Source: Streptacidiphilus rugosus AM-16 (GTDB lineage Bacteria > Actinomycetota > Actinomycetes > Streptomycetales > Streptomycetaceae). From it: 64,000 nt of DNA. Of this stretch, positions 16,340 through 24,742 are shown piece after piece (within the stretch, counting starts at the first letter, position 1; each line of letters starts with the position of its first letter). The DNA lies in NCBI RefSeq assembly GCF_000744655.1, contig NZ_JQMJ01000003.1:558001-622000 (forward strand), in the 5' to 3' direction. The translations under genes were made by a program, and so were the position numbers. The notes under the pieces were generated by a model. That model searched no databases. It was given only the letters and a program-made list of their open reading frames with translations, and was not told the origin of the DNA.

Positions 16340-19300
16340 ATGAACAGCACGAGCGCACTCACGTACGGCACCAACGGCACCATCGCGTCGGACCGGTCCG
16401 GCGCCGCGGTCGCGGACGTCTGCCTGTCCGACCTGCTGGCCCGGCAGGCGGCCGAGCGGCCCGACGCGACCGCGGTCGCCTTCCGGAGCGAAAGGCTCTC
16501 CTACCGGCGGCTCCACGAGCTGAGCCGGGAGCTGGGCGCGGGGCTGGCCGGACTCGGGGTCCGCCCGGACGACTGCGTGGGCCTGTTCACCGAGCCGTCG
16601 CCGGACCTGATGGTCGGCGCCTGGGGCATCCTCGCGGCGGGGGCCGCCTATCTGCCGCTCTCCCCCGACTACCCGGAGGACCGGCTCCGCTACATGATCG
16701 AGGACTCCGGCACGACCGTCGTCGTCACCCAGCCCCACCTGCGCGACCGGCTGCTGTCCCTCGCGCCGCCCGGGACCAGGATCGTCACCCCCGAGGACGA
16801 GCTGCACGGCCCGTCGGCCGCCGTGCCGGTGGAGCCCCGCGCGGAGAACCTCGCCTACGTCATCTACACCTCGGGCAGCACCGGCAAGCCCAAGGGCGTG
16901 ATGATCGAGCACCGCTCCATCGTCAGCCAGCTGCGCTGGCTCGGCTCCTGCGGTCATCTCGGCCCGCAGGTCACCGTGCTGCAGAAGACGCCGATGAGTT
17001 TCGACGCCGCCCAGTGGGAGATCCTCGCCCCGGCCGCGGGCGCCAGGGTCGTGATGGGCGAGCCCGGCATCTACCGCGACCCGCAGGCCCTGGTGGAGAC
17101 CGTTCGCGCCTACGAGGTCACCACCCTGCAGTGCGTGCCGACGCTGCTCCAGGCGTTGCTGGACACCGAGGGCTTCGCCGACTGCGGCAGCCTGCGCCGG
17201 GTCTTCTCCGGCGGGGAGGCGCTGACGCACAGTCTGGCCAGGGACTTCTTCCGCGAGATGCCGGGGGTCTCGCTGGTCAACCTGTACGGCCCGACCGAGA
17301 CCACCATCAACGCGACCGCGCACCAGGTCGATCCCGAGGACCTGGCCGACACGGTCGGCGACTCCTGCACGGTCCCCATCGGCGTGCCCGTGGACGACGT
17401 GTCCGCGTACGTCCTGGACGAGAGCCTGGCGCCGGTCGACATCGGCGAGCCGGGTGAGCTGTATCTGGGCGGCGTCCAGGTGGCCCGCGGCTATCTGGGA
17501 CGGCCCGAGCAGACCGCCGAACGCTTCGTGGCCGCTCCGTTCGGTCCCGACCAGCGCCTCTACCGGACCGGCGACGTCTGCCTGTGGAACCCGGACGGGA
17601 CACTGCAGTTCGCCGGCCGCACCGACAACCAGGTCAAGCTCCGCGGGTACCGGGTCGAGCTGGAGGAGGTGTCCGCGCGGATCGAGGAGCACACCTGGGT
17701 GCGCAGGGCCGCCGCGATCGTCACCGACGACGCGAGGACCGGCCACCAGGCGCTGGTCGCCTGCGTGGAGCTGAACCCGAAGACCGCGGCCGTCATGGAC
17801 CAGGGATCGCACGGCGGCCATCACCAGTCCAAGGCGTCGAAGCTCCAGGTCAAGGCGCAGCTCTCCAACCCCGGTCTGCGCGAGCCAGAAGAGCTGGCCG
17901 GGCGTCAGGTCACCGCGCTGCCCGGGCGGACGGAGACGCCCGAGCAGCGCAGGGAGACCTTCGCCAGGAAGACCTACCGCTTCTACGAGGGCGGCCGGGT
18001 CAGCAGGGAGGATCTGCTCGCCCTGCTGGCGCCGCGAGCCGGGTCCGCGTACGCGCGGCGTCCCGACCAGCTCACCTTCGCCGAACTCGGCGAGATCCTG
18101 CGCTGGTTCGGCCAGTTTCACAGTCCGGAACGGCTGCTGCCGAAGTACTCCTACGCCTCGCCGGGCGCGCTGTACGCCACCCAGCTCTACCTGGAGTCGG
18201 GTGGCGGGGTGGCCGGTCTCCGGGCGGGCGTCCACTACTACCACCCGGTCGACCACACGCTGGTGCGCGTCGGCGAGCCCACCGGACAGTGCCGTGACGG
18301 CGGGCTGCTGGTGCACTTCCTCGGCAAGCGACGGGCCATCGAGCCGGTCTACCGGAACAACATCCTCGAGGTGCTGGAGTTCGAGGCCGGCCACATGCTC
18401 GGCGTCCTGGAGGAGGTGCTGCCGGGTCACGGGCTGACCGTCACGCCGGTCGGCCTGCTGGAGCCGGTACAGGCGGCGCTGGACGTCGCGGCCGAGGACC
18501 ACTACCTTGGCACCTTCGAGATCACCGCCAACGACGGCCGCCCGCGCCCCGATCACACCGAGCTGTTCGTCCAGGCCCACGGCGACCTGGTCGGCGACCT
18601 GCCCGGCGGCCAGTACCGCTACCGGGACGGACGGCTCGAACCGCTCGGCACCGAGGTGATCGAGGCCAGGCACGTCATCGCGATCAACCAGGGCGTCTAC
18701 GCGCGGGCCGGCTTCGGCATCAGCGCGGTCAGCCGCGCGCCCGAGCCGTGGCTGGAGTACATCAGCCTGGGCGCCAGGCTGCACCAGCTCCAGCGCACCC
18801 CCGGCTTCGGCTTCATGCCCTCGGGCTACTCCTCGAAGACCGGCCACCCGCTGCCCGCCGCCCGCCGCCTCGACGACATCCTGGGCGCGCACGGCATCCC
18901 GACCGGCGCCTCGTACTTCTTCCTCGGCGGCCGGGTGAGCGACGAACAGGTCGCCGGCGAGGGGATGTACGAGGACTCCGTGCACACCAAGGGCCCCGCG
19001 GAGATGATCCGTGACGAACTGGCCCAGTTCCTGCCCGACTTCATGCTGCCCAACCGGGTCCTGGTGCTGGACGCGCTGCCGTTGACCGCCAACGGCAAGA
19101 TCGACGCCAAGGCCCTGGCGAAGGCCCCGGAGGTGTGCGCGGCGCAGCAGACGGGACCGTACGAGCCGCCGTCCACGCCCACCGAGAAGTGGCTGGCCGA
19201 GGCGTGGGGCGCGGCGCTGAGGTACGAGGACGTGTCCGCGCTGGACGAGTTCTTCTCCTGCGGCGGGAACTCGCTGATCTCGGTGGCGCTGGTCAACCGG

Positions 19301-20242
19301 GTCAACCGGGAGTACGGCATCCGACTGCCGCTCCAGGTCATCTTCGAGGCGCCCAGGCTGCGCGAGCTCGCGGCCAGGATCGACGACGCCGCGGCGGGCG
19401 GCGCCGACACGGGGTCCCGGCTGATCCCGCTCGCCCGCGAGGGCTCGCGCAGCCCCGTCTTCTGCTGGCCCGGCCTCGGCGGCTACCCGATGAACCTGCG
19501 CCTGCTCGGCAGCGGGACCGGTGCACTCGACCGCCCCTTCTTCGGCGTCCAGGCCTTCGGCATCAACACGGGTGAGACCCCGTACCCGACGATCAGGGAG
19601 ATGGCCGCCGCCGACCTCGGCGAGATCCGCGGCGTCCAACCGGCCGGCCCGTACACCCTGTGGGGGTACTCCTTCGGGGCGCGCGTGGCCTTCGAGGCGG
19701 CCTGGCAGCTGGAGCAGGCGGGCGAGAAGGTCGACCGGCTCTTCCTGATCTGCCCCGGCAATCCGCAGCTGGGCCGGCCCGGCGGCCAGGACGCCGCCGC
19801 GCCCGCACCGAACGGCCGGGCCAGGGAGGCGTCCTGGGCGAACCCCGCCTACGTGACCATCCTCTTCTCGGTGTTCGCGGGGACGATCGAGGGGCCGGAG
19901 CTGGCCGCCTGTCTGGCCGCCACCCGTGACGAGGCCGGTTTCGTCGCCTTCGTCCATGACCTGTTCCCGTCGCTGGACCGGGAGACGATTCTGCGGATCA
20001 CCAGGATCGTGGGCACCACCTACGAATTCGACTACAGCTTCCACGAGCTGAAGGAACGCACCATCGAGGCGCCGATCACCATCTTCAAGGCGCGGGGCGA
20101 CGACTACTCGTTCATCGAGAGGCACAGCGGCTACTCGACCCGGCTCCCGACCGTCGTCGAGCTGGAAGGGGACCACTACAGCGTGCTGAAGGAGCACGGC
20201 GTGGCCGAACTCCTGGCGGCGGTCCACGCCGCGACGGACTGA
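16340..20242 (+). CDS. Single-module NRPS, A-Ox-T-TE, indigoidine synthetase type
   Basis: This 1300-residue protein has the compact architecture of IndC/BpsA blue-pigment synthetases, which turn L-glutamine into the monomer of indigoidine. The adenylation domain carries YTSGSTGKPKGVM near residue 175 and YRTGD near 407. The FMN-dependent oxidase domain (about residues 490-860; RKTYRFYEGG, PKYSYASPGALYATQLYL, FGISAVSR) is inserted between the late adenylation motifs; the A10 motif LTANGKIDAKAL appears only at about 915. A carrier domain follows (FFSCGGNSL near 971) and a thioesterase with GYSFGAR near 1110. Length and order match the family closely. The pocket residues I can place (SFDAAQWE, TETTIN) agree with glutamine-type synthetases. 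ATG 16340 is preceded by GCGGGGACG. Typical partner genes indA/indB are absent, so the product may be diverted from indigoidine. Confidence 0.93.
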   Translation: MNSTSALTYGTNGTIASDRSGAAVADVCLSDLLARQAAERPDATAVAFRSERLSYRRLHELSRELGAGLAGLGVRPDDCVGLFTEPSPDLMVGAWGILAAGAAYLPLSPDYPEDRLRYMIEDSGTTVVVTQPHLRDRLLSLAPPGTRIVTPEDELHGPSAAVPVEPRAENLAYVIYTSGSTGKPKGVMIEHRSIVSQLRWLGSCGHLGPQVTVLQKTPMSFDAAQWEILAPAAGARVVMGEPGIYRDPQALVETVRAYEVTTLQCVPTLLQALLDTEGFADCGSLRRVFSGGEALTHSLARDFFREMPGVSLVNLYGPTETTINATAHQVDPEDLADTVGDSCTVPIGVPVDDVSAYVLDESLAPVDIGEPGELYLGGVQVARGYLGRPEQTAERFVAAPFGPDQRLYRTGDVCLWNPDGTLQFAGRTDNQVKLRGYRVELEEVSARIEEHTWVRRAAAIVTDDARTGHQALVACVELNPKTAAVMDQGSHGGHHQSKASKLQVKAQLSNPGLREPEELAGRQVTALPGRTETPEQRRETFARKTYRFYEGGRVSREDLLALLAPRAGSAYARRPDQLTFAELGEILRWFGQFHSPERLLPKYSYASPGALYATQLYLESGGGVAGLRAGVHYYHPVDHTLVRVGEPTGQCRDGGLLVHFLGKRRAIEPVYRNNILEVLEFEAGHMLGVLEEVLPGHGLTVTPVGLLEPVQAALDVAAEDHYLGTFEITANDGRPRPDHTELFVQAHGDLVGDLPGGQYRYRDGRLEPLGTEVIEARHVIAINQGVYARAGFGISAVSRAPEPWLEYISLGARLHQLQRTPGFGFMPSGYSSKTGHPLPAARRLDDILGAHGIPTGASYFFLGGRVSDEQVAGEGMYEDSVHTKGPAEMIRDELAQFLPDFMLPNRVLVLDALPLTANGKIDAKALAKAPEVCAAQQTGPYEPPSTPTEKWLAEAWGAALRYEDVSALDEFFSCGGNSLISVALVNRVNREYGIRLPLQVIFEAPRLRELAARIDDAAAGGADTGSRLIPLAREGSRSPVFCWPGLGGYPMNLRLLGSGTGALDRPFFGVQAFGINTGETPYPTIREMAAADLGEIRGVQPAGPYTLWGYSFGARVAFEAAWQLEQAGEKVDRLFLICPGNPQLGRPGGQDAAAPAPNGRAREASWANPAYVTILFSVFAGTIEGPELAACLAATRDEAGFVAFVHDLFPSLDRETILRITRIVGTTYEFDYSFHELKERTIEAPITIFKARGDDYSFIERHSGYSTRLPTVVELEGDHYSVLKEHGVAELLAAVHAATD

Positions 20243-20289
20243 GTGTCATGGACCGATTGGGGTGGTATCGGAGGACTTTTCCTGTAATC

Positions 20290-20317
20290 CCGGCAGCCCA
20301 TTCCCCGGGGTTGCCGG
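20290..20317 (+). terminator. Hairpin terminator after NRPS
   Basis: CCGGCAGCCC (20290-20299) pairs with GGGTTGCCGG (20308-20317) with one G-T wobble and an 8-nt loop, 48 bp after the NRPS stop. The rest of 20243-20457 holds no gene; an AT-rich stretch near 20343-20352 could be a promoter for the following operon. Confidence 0.65.
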
Positions 20318-20457
20318 AATGTGACCAGGAATAAGGTCTCGATCATATAAAGAAGTTGGGCACTTCCTGTGGGTCGCGGCATACTCGCAGCTCAGACGCC
20401 TTGAGGTGCGATCGTCGGACACCGAATGGCCATTCATCGTTCTGTGGGGGAATTGTC

Positions 20458-21354
20458 GTGGAACCCGAAAGCACGGGGACGCCCACGGGCGCGCCGGGGC
20501 AGCCGCTTCCGCCGGCCGGGTATCCGGCGGTTCCGCCGCCGCCCGTCCCGTACGGACAGCGGCAGCCGATGCCGTACGGACCGCCGTCGCCCGAGGGAGG
20601 TCGTCCGCGCGGCCGGGGTGCGTACATCGCGCTTGCGGTGGCCGGATGGCTGGTGGTCGCGGCGGGGACGGCGGGCGCCGTGGTGGCCGTCGGAGGCAGC
20701 GGCTCGAAGCACGCCACTGCGCTGGGCGCCGGCCCGAGTGCGAGCGCGACGCCGAGCGGCGGGGCGAGCGGCCACGCCTCCGCGACCCCCTCGCCGACGC
20801 CGACAGCGCCGACCGTCGCGCCCAGCCCGACCTCCACCGTCAAGGGCACCGTCAGCGGCAACACCCACAGCGGGGACCTGCGCTTCTTCCTGCTGCCCGT
20901 CCCCGACGGCGCCCAGGTGTTCGGTGACGTGAACGGCAACGCGCAGACCTGCGGCGACATCGCCAAGGGCATGAACAACCCGTCCACCAGCCGCCGGATC
21001 CTGAACGACTACGGCTGCCGGGGCGGAGCGTTCCGCTCCTTCCGGACCAACGACGGCGTGTGGACCGTCAACGTCCAGCTGATCCACTTCGACGGGTCCT
21101 CGCACTCCGCCGACTGGGTCTCCGGACTGTCCTTCGAGCACGGCGACAGCTTCGACATCTCGGGCGTCTCCCAGGCCAAGGGCCAGTCGGTCGCTCCGAG
21201 CGGCGCGAACGGCAACAACGGCCTCGTCATCGGGATCTCGCACGACGGCGACGTGGAGTACGAGATCGACATCTCCGGTCCGGGGAAGCCGAGCCGCGCC
21301 CTGCTCACCCAGCTGATGCAGCGCCAGGAACAGCGCCTCAACACCGGCCGCTGA
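20458..21354 (+). CDS. Membrane-anchored protein, paralogue 1 of 4
   Basis: This 298-residue protein has no known family that I recognise. Residues 1-55 are cytosolic and rich in Pro, Gly and Tyr. One transmembrane helix follows (about 58-78, AYIALAVAGWLVVAAGTAGAVV), then a Ser/Thr/Pro/Ala linker, and an extracellular domain from about residue 135 with the motif DLRFFLLPVPDGAQ and two Cys (TCGD, DYGCRGG) that could form a disulfide. GTG 20458 is preceded by GTGGGGGAA. It opens an operon of four genes whose products share the same topology and an (L)LLPxPxGA-like motif at the start of the outer domain, so they are ancient tandem duplicates. The role is unknown. Confidence 0.75.
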   Translation: MEPESTGTPTGAPGQPLPPAGYPAVPPPPVPYGQRQPMPYGPPSPEGGRPRGRGAYIALAVAGWLVVAAGTAGAVVAVGGSGSKHATALGAGPSASATPSGGASGHASATPSPTPTAPTVAPSPTSTVKGTVSGNTHSGDLRFFLLPVPDGAQVFGDVNGNAQTCGDIAKGMNNPSTSRRILNDYGCRGGAFRSFRTNDGVWTVNVQLIHFDGSSHSADWVSGLSFEHGDSFDISGVSQAKGQSVAPSGANGNNGLVIGISHDGDVEYEIDISGPGKPSRALLTQLMQRQEQRLNTGR

Positions 21355-21389
21355 ACGCCGACGTATCGACGCATCGTCCAGGAGAAGAT

Positions 21390-22214
21390 GTGACAACTCC
21401 CGTGCCCGAGCAGTCGGCGCCGTCCCCCGAGCCGGCTCCGTCGGCCCTCCCTTCCACCGGCCTGCCCGCGCCCGACCCGGCTGAGGCCCCGCCGAAGCAG
21501 CGCCGCCGCTGGTCCCGTCGGCGCATCGCGCTGCTGCTGTCCGCCGCGGCGGTGCTCGGCGTCGCCGGCGGTGGCGGCGCCGGCTACGCGATCCAGGCCC
21601 AGCGTCCGCCCACTCCGCTGCCGCCCCTCGCGGGCGACACGCTCCACTACCCCGCGGGCCGGGGCGCCGTGCCCGCGCTCACCGCCGACCAGGACGACGC
21701 CGTGCGCACCGACGGGGACCTGACCAAACTGCTGATCTCCGCCCCGGCGGGCTCCGCCCCCTCGGGCGCCACCATCGTCCCCGACGGCTGGCTCTCGCAG
21801 GGCGACTACGCGCGCTACTTCAAGCGCCCGGACGGCGAGTTCCGCTGGCTGCTCGACCACGGCTTCCGCCGTGCGGCACAGGTGAGCTGGAGCCAGGGCA
21901 GCCGGGACGTGCTGGTGCAGCTGGTGCAGTTCCAGAAGGCGAACGAGGCGGACGTCAAGACCGACCTGACGGACCTGCAGGGCTACGCGGGCCAGGACTG
22001 CGGCCCGAACCCGGTCCCGGTGCCCGACTCCGGCGACGGCATGGTCTACCCGGGCAGCGCGACGCGCAGCTACAGCGACGGCGGGCACTTCTACGTGGGC
22101 TGCGCGTACGTGCGGCACGGGGACCTGCTGCTCGACATCCACATCTACGACCAGAACCGGGTCCCGGCGCAGGCCGTCATGGCCCTCGTCCAGAGCCAGT
22201 TGGAGCGCCTGTGA
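21390..22214 (+). CDS. Membrane-anchored protein, paralogue 2 of 4
   Basis: This 274-residue protein has the same plan: a Pro-rich cytosolic start (TTPVPEQSAPSPEPAP), a basic stop-transfer segment (KQRRRWSRRR), one helix (IALLLSAAAVLGVAGGGGAGY) and an outer domain. The shared motif appears as DLTKLLISAPAGSAP, followed by a region containing RWLLDHGFRRAA and WSQGSRDVLVQLVQF, which aligns with the equivalent parts of the neighbours. Two Cys (DCGPN, VGCAYV) may pair outside. GTG 21390 is chosen because GGAGAAGAT lies directly upstream; the in-phase ATG at 21388 is followed at once by a stop. The gene overlaps the next by GTGA. Confidence 0.72.
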   Translation: MTTPVPEQSAPSPEPAPSALPSTGLPAPDPAEAPPKQRRRWSRRRIALLLSAAAVLGVAGGGGAGYAIQAQRPPTPLPPLAGDTLHYPAGRGAVPALTADQDDAVRTDGDLTKLLISAPAGSAPSGATIVPDGWLSQGDYARYFKRPDGEFRWLLDHGFRRAAQVSWSQGSRDVLVQLVQFQKANEADVKTDLTDLQGYAGQDCGPNPVPVPDSGDGMVYPGSATRSYSDGGHFYVGCAYVRHGDLLLDIHIYDQNRVPAQAVMALVQSQLERL

Positions 22215-23005
22215 GCACCGAGGCACACACCCCGGAGGCGACGCCGGCGCCCGCGACCGAGCCCGCGAAGGCTCCGCGCTCGCGGGGCAGGTTCGTCGCG
22301 CTGGCCGCGGCGTTCGTCCTGTCCGCGGTCGCCGTCGGCGGCGGGACCGGCGCGCTGATCCTCGCCGCGCGGTCCTCCGGCACGGCGGCCAAGCCGGTCG
22401 CGCAGAAGCCCTACCTCGCGCCCGCGTTCGGCGTGCGCCCGGACGGCAGCCACTTCGGCCCCCTGGACGAACTGCTGCTGCCGGTACCGGCCGCGGACGC
22501 GCCCGGTGCGGACGACACCGGCCTGGGCGGCTTCGACGTGCTGGCGCCGAGTCAGTACTCCGCCGCGTTCCTGGAGGAGTACCGCTTCCTCGACGCGGGC
22601 AAGCGCGGTGACCTGCAGAGCCGGCTGGGGCTGAGCGACCTCCAGGGGTACGCCGTCGCCGGGTACGCGGACAGCGACGACGGCCTGGAGTTCCGGATCT
22701 CCCTGATGCAGGAGAGCCCGGCCCACCGCGACGCCGCGTCCGCGGCGCTGCAGCGGCTCGCCTCCCTGACCGGCGGCTACCGCGCCGGCCCGACCGTCAC
22801 CGGATACCCGCACGCCCACTGCTACTTCCCGCCGAACCCGTTCGGCGCGTCCTCCTCGCTCGAGCGGCTCCGCTGCGAGGACGTGGAGGGCGACCTGCTG
22901 ATCACGATGCAGGTCGACGGCGTCAGCCCGATCGCCCAGTCGGCGGCGACGGACTTCCTCCGGCAGCAACTGACCCGACTCGCGACCCCGGCGGCCCAGG
23001 TATGA
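22211..23005 (+). CDS. Membrane-anchored protein, paralogue 3 of 4
   Basis: This 264-residue protein starts at GTG 22211 inside the stop of the preceding gene. A short Ala/Pro/Glu-rich cytosolic part and basic RSRGR precede one transmembrane helix (FVALAAAFVLSAVAVGGGTGALIL). The outer domain contains the family motif as LDELLLPVPAADAPGAD, then LGLSDLQGYAVAGYADSD, parallel to the LTDLQGYAG segment of paralogue 2. Two Cys (HAHCYF, LRCED) lie near the C-terminus, in positions similar to those of paralogue 2. No enzymatic motif is visible. It overlaps the fourth gene by ATGA, so the set is translated as a unit. Confidence 0.72.
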   Translation: MSTEAHTPEATPAPATEPAKAPRSRGRFVALAAAFVLSAVAVGGGTGALILAARSSGTAAKPVAQKPYLAPAFGVRPDGSHFGPLDELLLPVPAADAPGADDTGLGGFDVLAPSQYSAAFLEEYRFLDAGKRGDLQSRLGLSDLQGYAVAGYADSDDGLEFRISLMQESPAHRDAASAALQRLASLTGGYRAGPTVTGYPHAHCYFPPNPFGASSSLERLRCEDVEGDLLITMQVDGVSPIAQSAATDFLRQQLTRLATPAAQV

Positions 23006-24612
23006 CGACTCCCACTTCTGACACCCCTCAGCCCGAGCCGACCCCCACGGCGTCCCCGGCGCCGGAGGCGGACACCGCGCCTGCGGACGCGACTCCGGCC
23101 CTGGCCGGGGACGACGTGGTGAGCGAGGCCGAATCCGCCGACGCGCCTGCCCTGGAGACGGAGTCCGCTGCGGACACCGTGCCGACGGACGCGGTCCCGG
23201 CGGAGGCGGTCACGGACGACTCGGCATCGGGGGACACCACCCCGGCGGATGCCGCGCCTGCTGACGACGCACCGGTCGACGGCGATGCGGCCGGTGCGCC
23301 CGCGGCGGAACCGAAGTCCGTGGCAGCGCCGGCGGACCCGGCTTCGGCCGAGGTCGCGGGTGACGCGGTGAGCGAGAGCGCTTCCGGCGCCGCGCCCGCT
23401 CCGACGGACACGGTTCCGGCGGATGCCGCGCCCGCGGAGGTGACCCCGGACGATTCGGCCACGGTGATCCTCGCGAAGTCCGCCGCCGCGCCGACGGATG
23501 CGGTTCCCGCTGGAGGCGTCGCCGAGGCGGATACCGCCACGGTGATCCTGGCTCCGGCGGCGACGTCCGCCGACGGTTCGGCCGGGGAGCCGGACGCCGC
23601 GGCGTCGCTCGTCGTGCTCGACAAGGCCGCCCCCGTGGCGGAGACCGCGCCGCCCACCGTGCCGGCCCAGGCGACGGCCCCGGACCCGCGGGTGCCCGCG
23701 CCGGTGCCGGTGGCCGCGGCGGGGGTGCCCGCGCAGCCGTATCCGCAGCCGTACCCGCAGCAGGCCGCGCCGCAGCCCTACGCGCCGCCCGGGTTCGGTC
23801 AGCCGTACCCGCCGCAGCAGCCGCTGCCGCCCGGTGGCGTGGTGTGGGCCCTGCCCGCCACCGCGCAGAAGGAGCGCAAGCCGCGGCCGTGGCTGCGGAC
23901 GGTCGGCCGGTGGAGCTCGGCGGCCGCCGTGACCGCGGTGGTCGGGCTCGTCGCCGCCGTGCTGGTCACCCAGCCCGCGCGGACGGACATCCCCGGGCTG
24001 AAGACGCCGGCCGACGGCCGGTACACCTTCCCCGCGCTGACCCTGCCGACGCTGCCGCCCCCGCACGCGGGTCTGCCGACCCCCACCACCGACATCCACC
24101 GGGTCGACCTGCGGCAGTTGCTGCTGCCGTCCCCCCTGGGGGCGAAGCCGGACGCGGCACTGCCGGGCAGGAACGGCTGGGTGCCCACCGGTTCCTTCCT
24201 CGGCCTGCTCTCCTCGCCGAGCCTGCTGAAGGCCACCTTCGACGACTCGGGGCTGCGCCACATCGCCGCGACGGGCTGGACCATGCCCGACGGGACGCAC
24301 ACCGCGATCTACCTGCAGCAGTTCCGCTCCGCGACGGGCGCCTCCGCCGCGGACACGGTCGAGAGCACCGCGGGCGACCTCACCGCCGCCGTCGGCCCGG
24401 AGCCCGACGCCACGGTGACGCTGGTCAGCGCCCTCGACACCGGGTCCGTCCGCAGGGCCCCCGCGCACAGCGGGAAGCCGTCCGTCCTCTACGGCTACTT
24501 CTCGGTGGGCGACACCGAGGTGCTCGTGGTCATGAGCAACCCCAAGGCGGTGCCGAGCGTCGACTTCGAGCAGGTCGCCGACCTGCAGTACCGCATGCTC
24601 AGCGCGTCCTGA
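23002..24612 (+). CDS. Membrane-anchored protein, paralogue 4 of 4, long low-complexity cytosolic tail
   Basis: This 536-residue protein, the largest of the set, starts at ATG 23002 overlapping the previous stop. The first 290 residues are low complexity: acidic Ala/Pro/Asp/Thr repeats (PADA, TVPADA, ATVILA units), then a Pro/Gln/Tyr-rich stretch (QPYPQPYPQQAAPQPY) like those of cytosolic tails of actinobacterial signalling proteins. One helix (SSAAAVTAVVGLVAAVLV) lies near residue 315. The outer domain has the family motif as DLRQLLLPSPLGAKPD and a conserved end with TAIYLQQFRSA and VLYGYFSVGDTEVLVVMSN. It has no Cys in the outer domain. The function is unknown; the tail length suggests a protein-interaction scaffold (inference). 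Confidence 0.72.
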   Translation: MTTPTSDTPQPEPTPTASPAPEADTAPADATPALAGDDVVSEAESADAPALETESAADTVPTDAVPAEAVTDDSASGDTTPADAAPADDAPVDGDAAGAPAAEPKSVAAPADPASAEVAGDAVSESASGAAPAPTDTVPADAAPAEVTPDDSATVILAKSAAAPTDAVPAGGVAEADTATVILAPAATSADGSAGEPDAAASLVVLDKAAPVAETAPPTVPAQATAPDPRVPAPVPVAAAGVPAQPYPQPYPQQAAPQPYAPPGFGQPYPPQQPLPPGGVVWALPATAQKERKPRPWLRTVGRWSSAAAVTAVVGLVAAVLVTQPARTDIPGLKTPADGRYTFPALTLPTLPPPHAGLPTPTTDIHRVDLRQLLLPSPLGAKPDAALPGRNGWVPTGSFLGLLSSPSLLKATFDDSGLRHIAATGWTMPDGTHTAIYLQQFRSATGASAADTVESTAGDLTAAVGPEPDATVTLVSALDTGSVRRAPAHSGKPSVLYGYFSVGDTEVLVVMSNPKAVPSVDFEQVADLQYRMLSAS

Positions 24613-24627
24613 GCCGACCGGCCCGCC

Positions 24628-24667
24628 CGTGTGGGGGTGCGTCCCCTAGGGGACGCACCCCCACACG
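24628..24667. terminator. 40-bp perfect palindrome, bidirectional terminator
   Basis: Positions 24628-24647 are the exact complement of 24648-24667, with CCTAGG at the centre and GTGTGGGGGTGCGTCCCC as the left arm. It sits 15 bp after the four-gene operon. The absence of a loop and of a T tract is unusual, but the strength of the hairpin fits a Streptomyces-type terminator. Confidence 0.8.
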
Positions 24668-24706
24668 TACATCCCAGGGCTAGGGGAAAGTCAGCCATGA
24701 ACCTGA

Positions 24707-24742
24707 TGTGATCGGCCACACAGTCTGGCTAGTCTCATCCTG
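24707..24742 (+). promoter_or_regulatory. Promoter with leaderless start for ABC operon
   Basis: A -10 hexamer TAGTCT at 24730-24735 lies six bases before the GTG at 24742, so transcription would start at or next to the start codon. No ribosome site precedes the GTG. The -35 region (about 24707-24712, TGTGAT) is weak. Leaderless mRNAs are common in actinobacteria. Confidence 0.5.
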
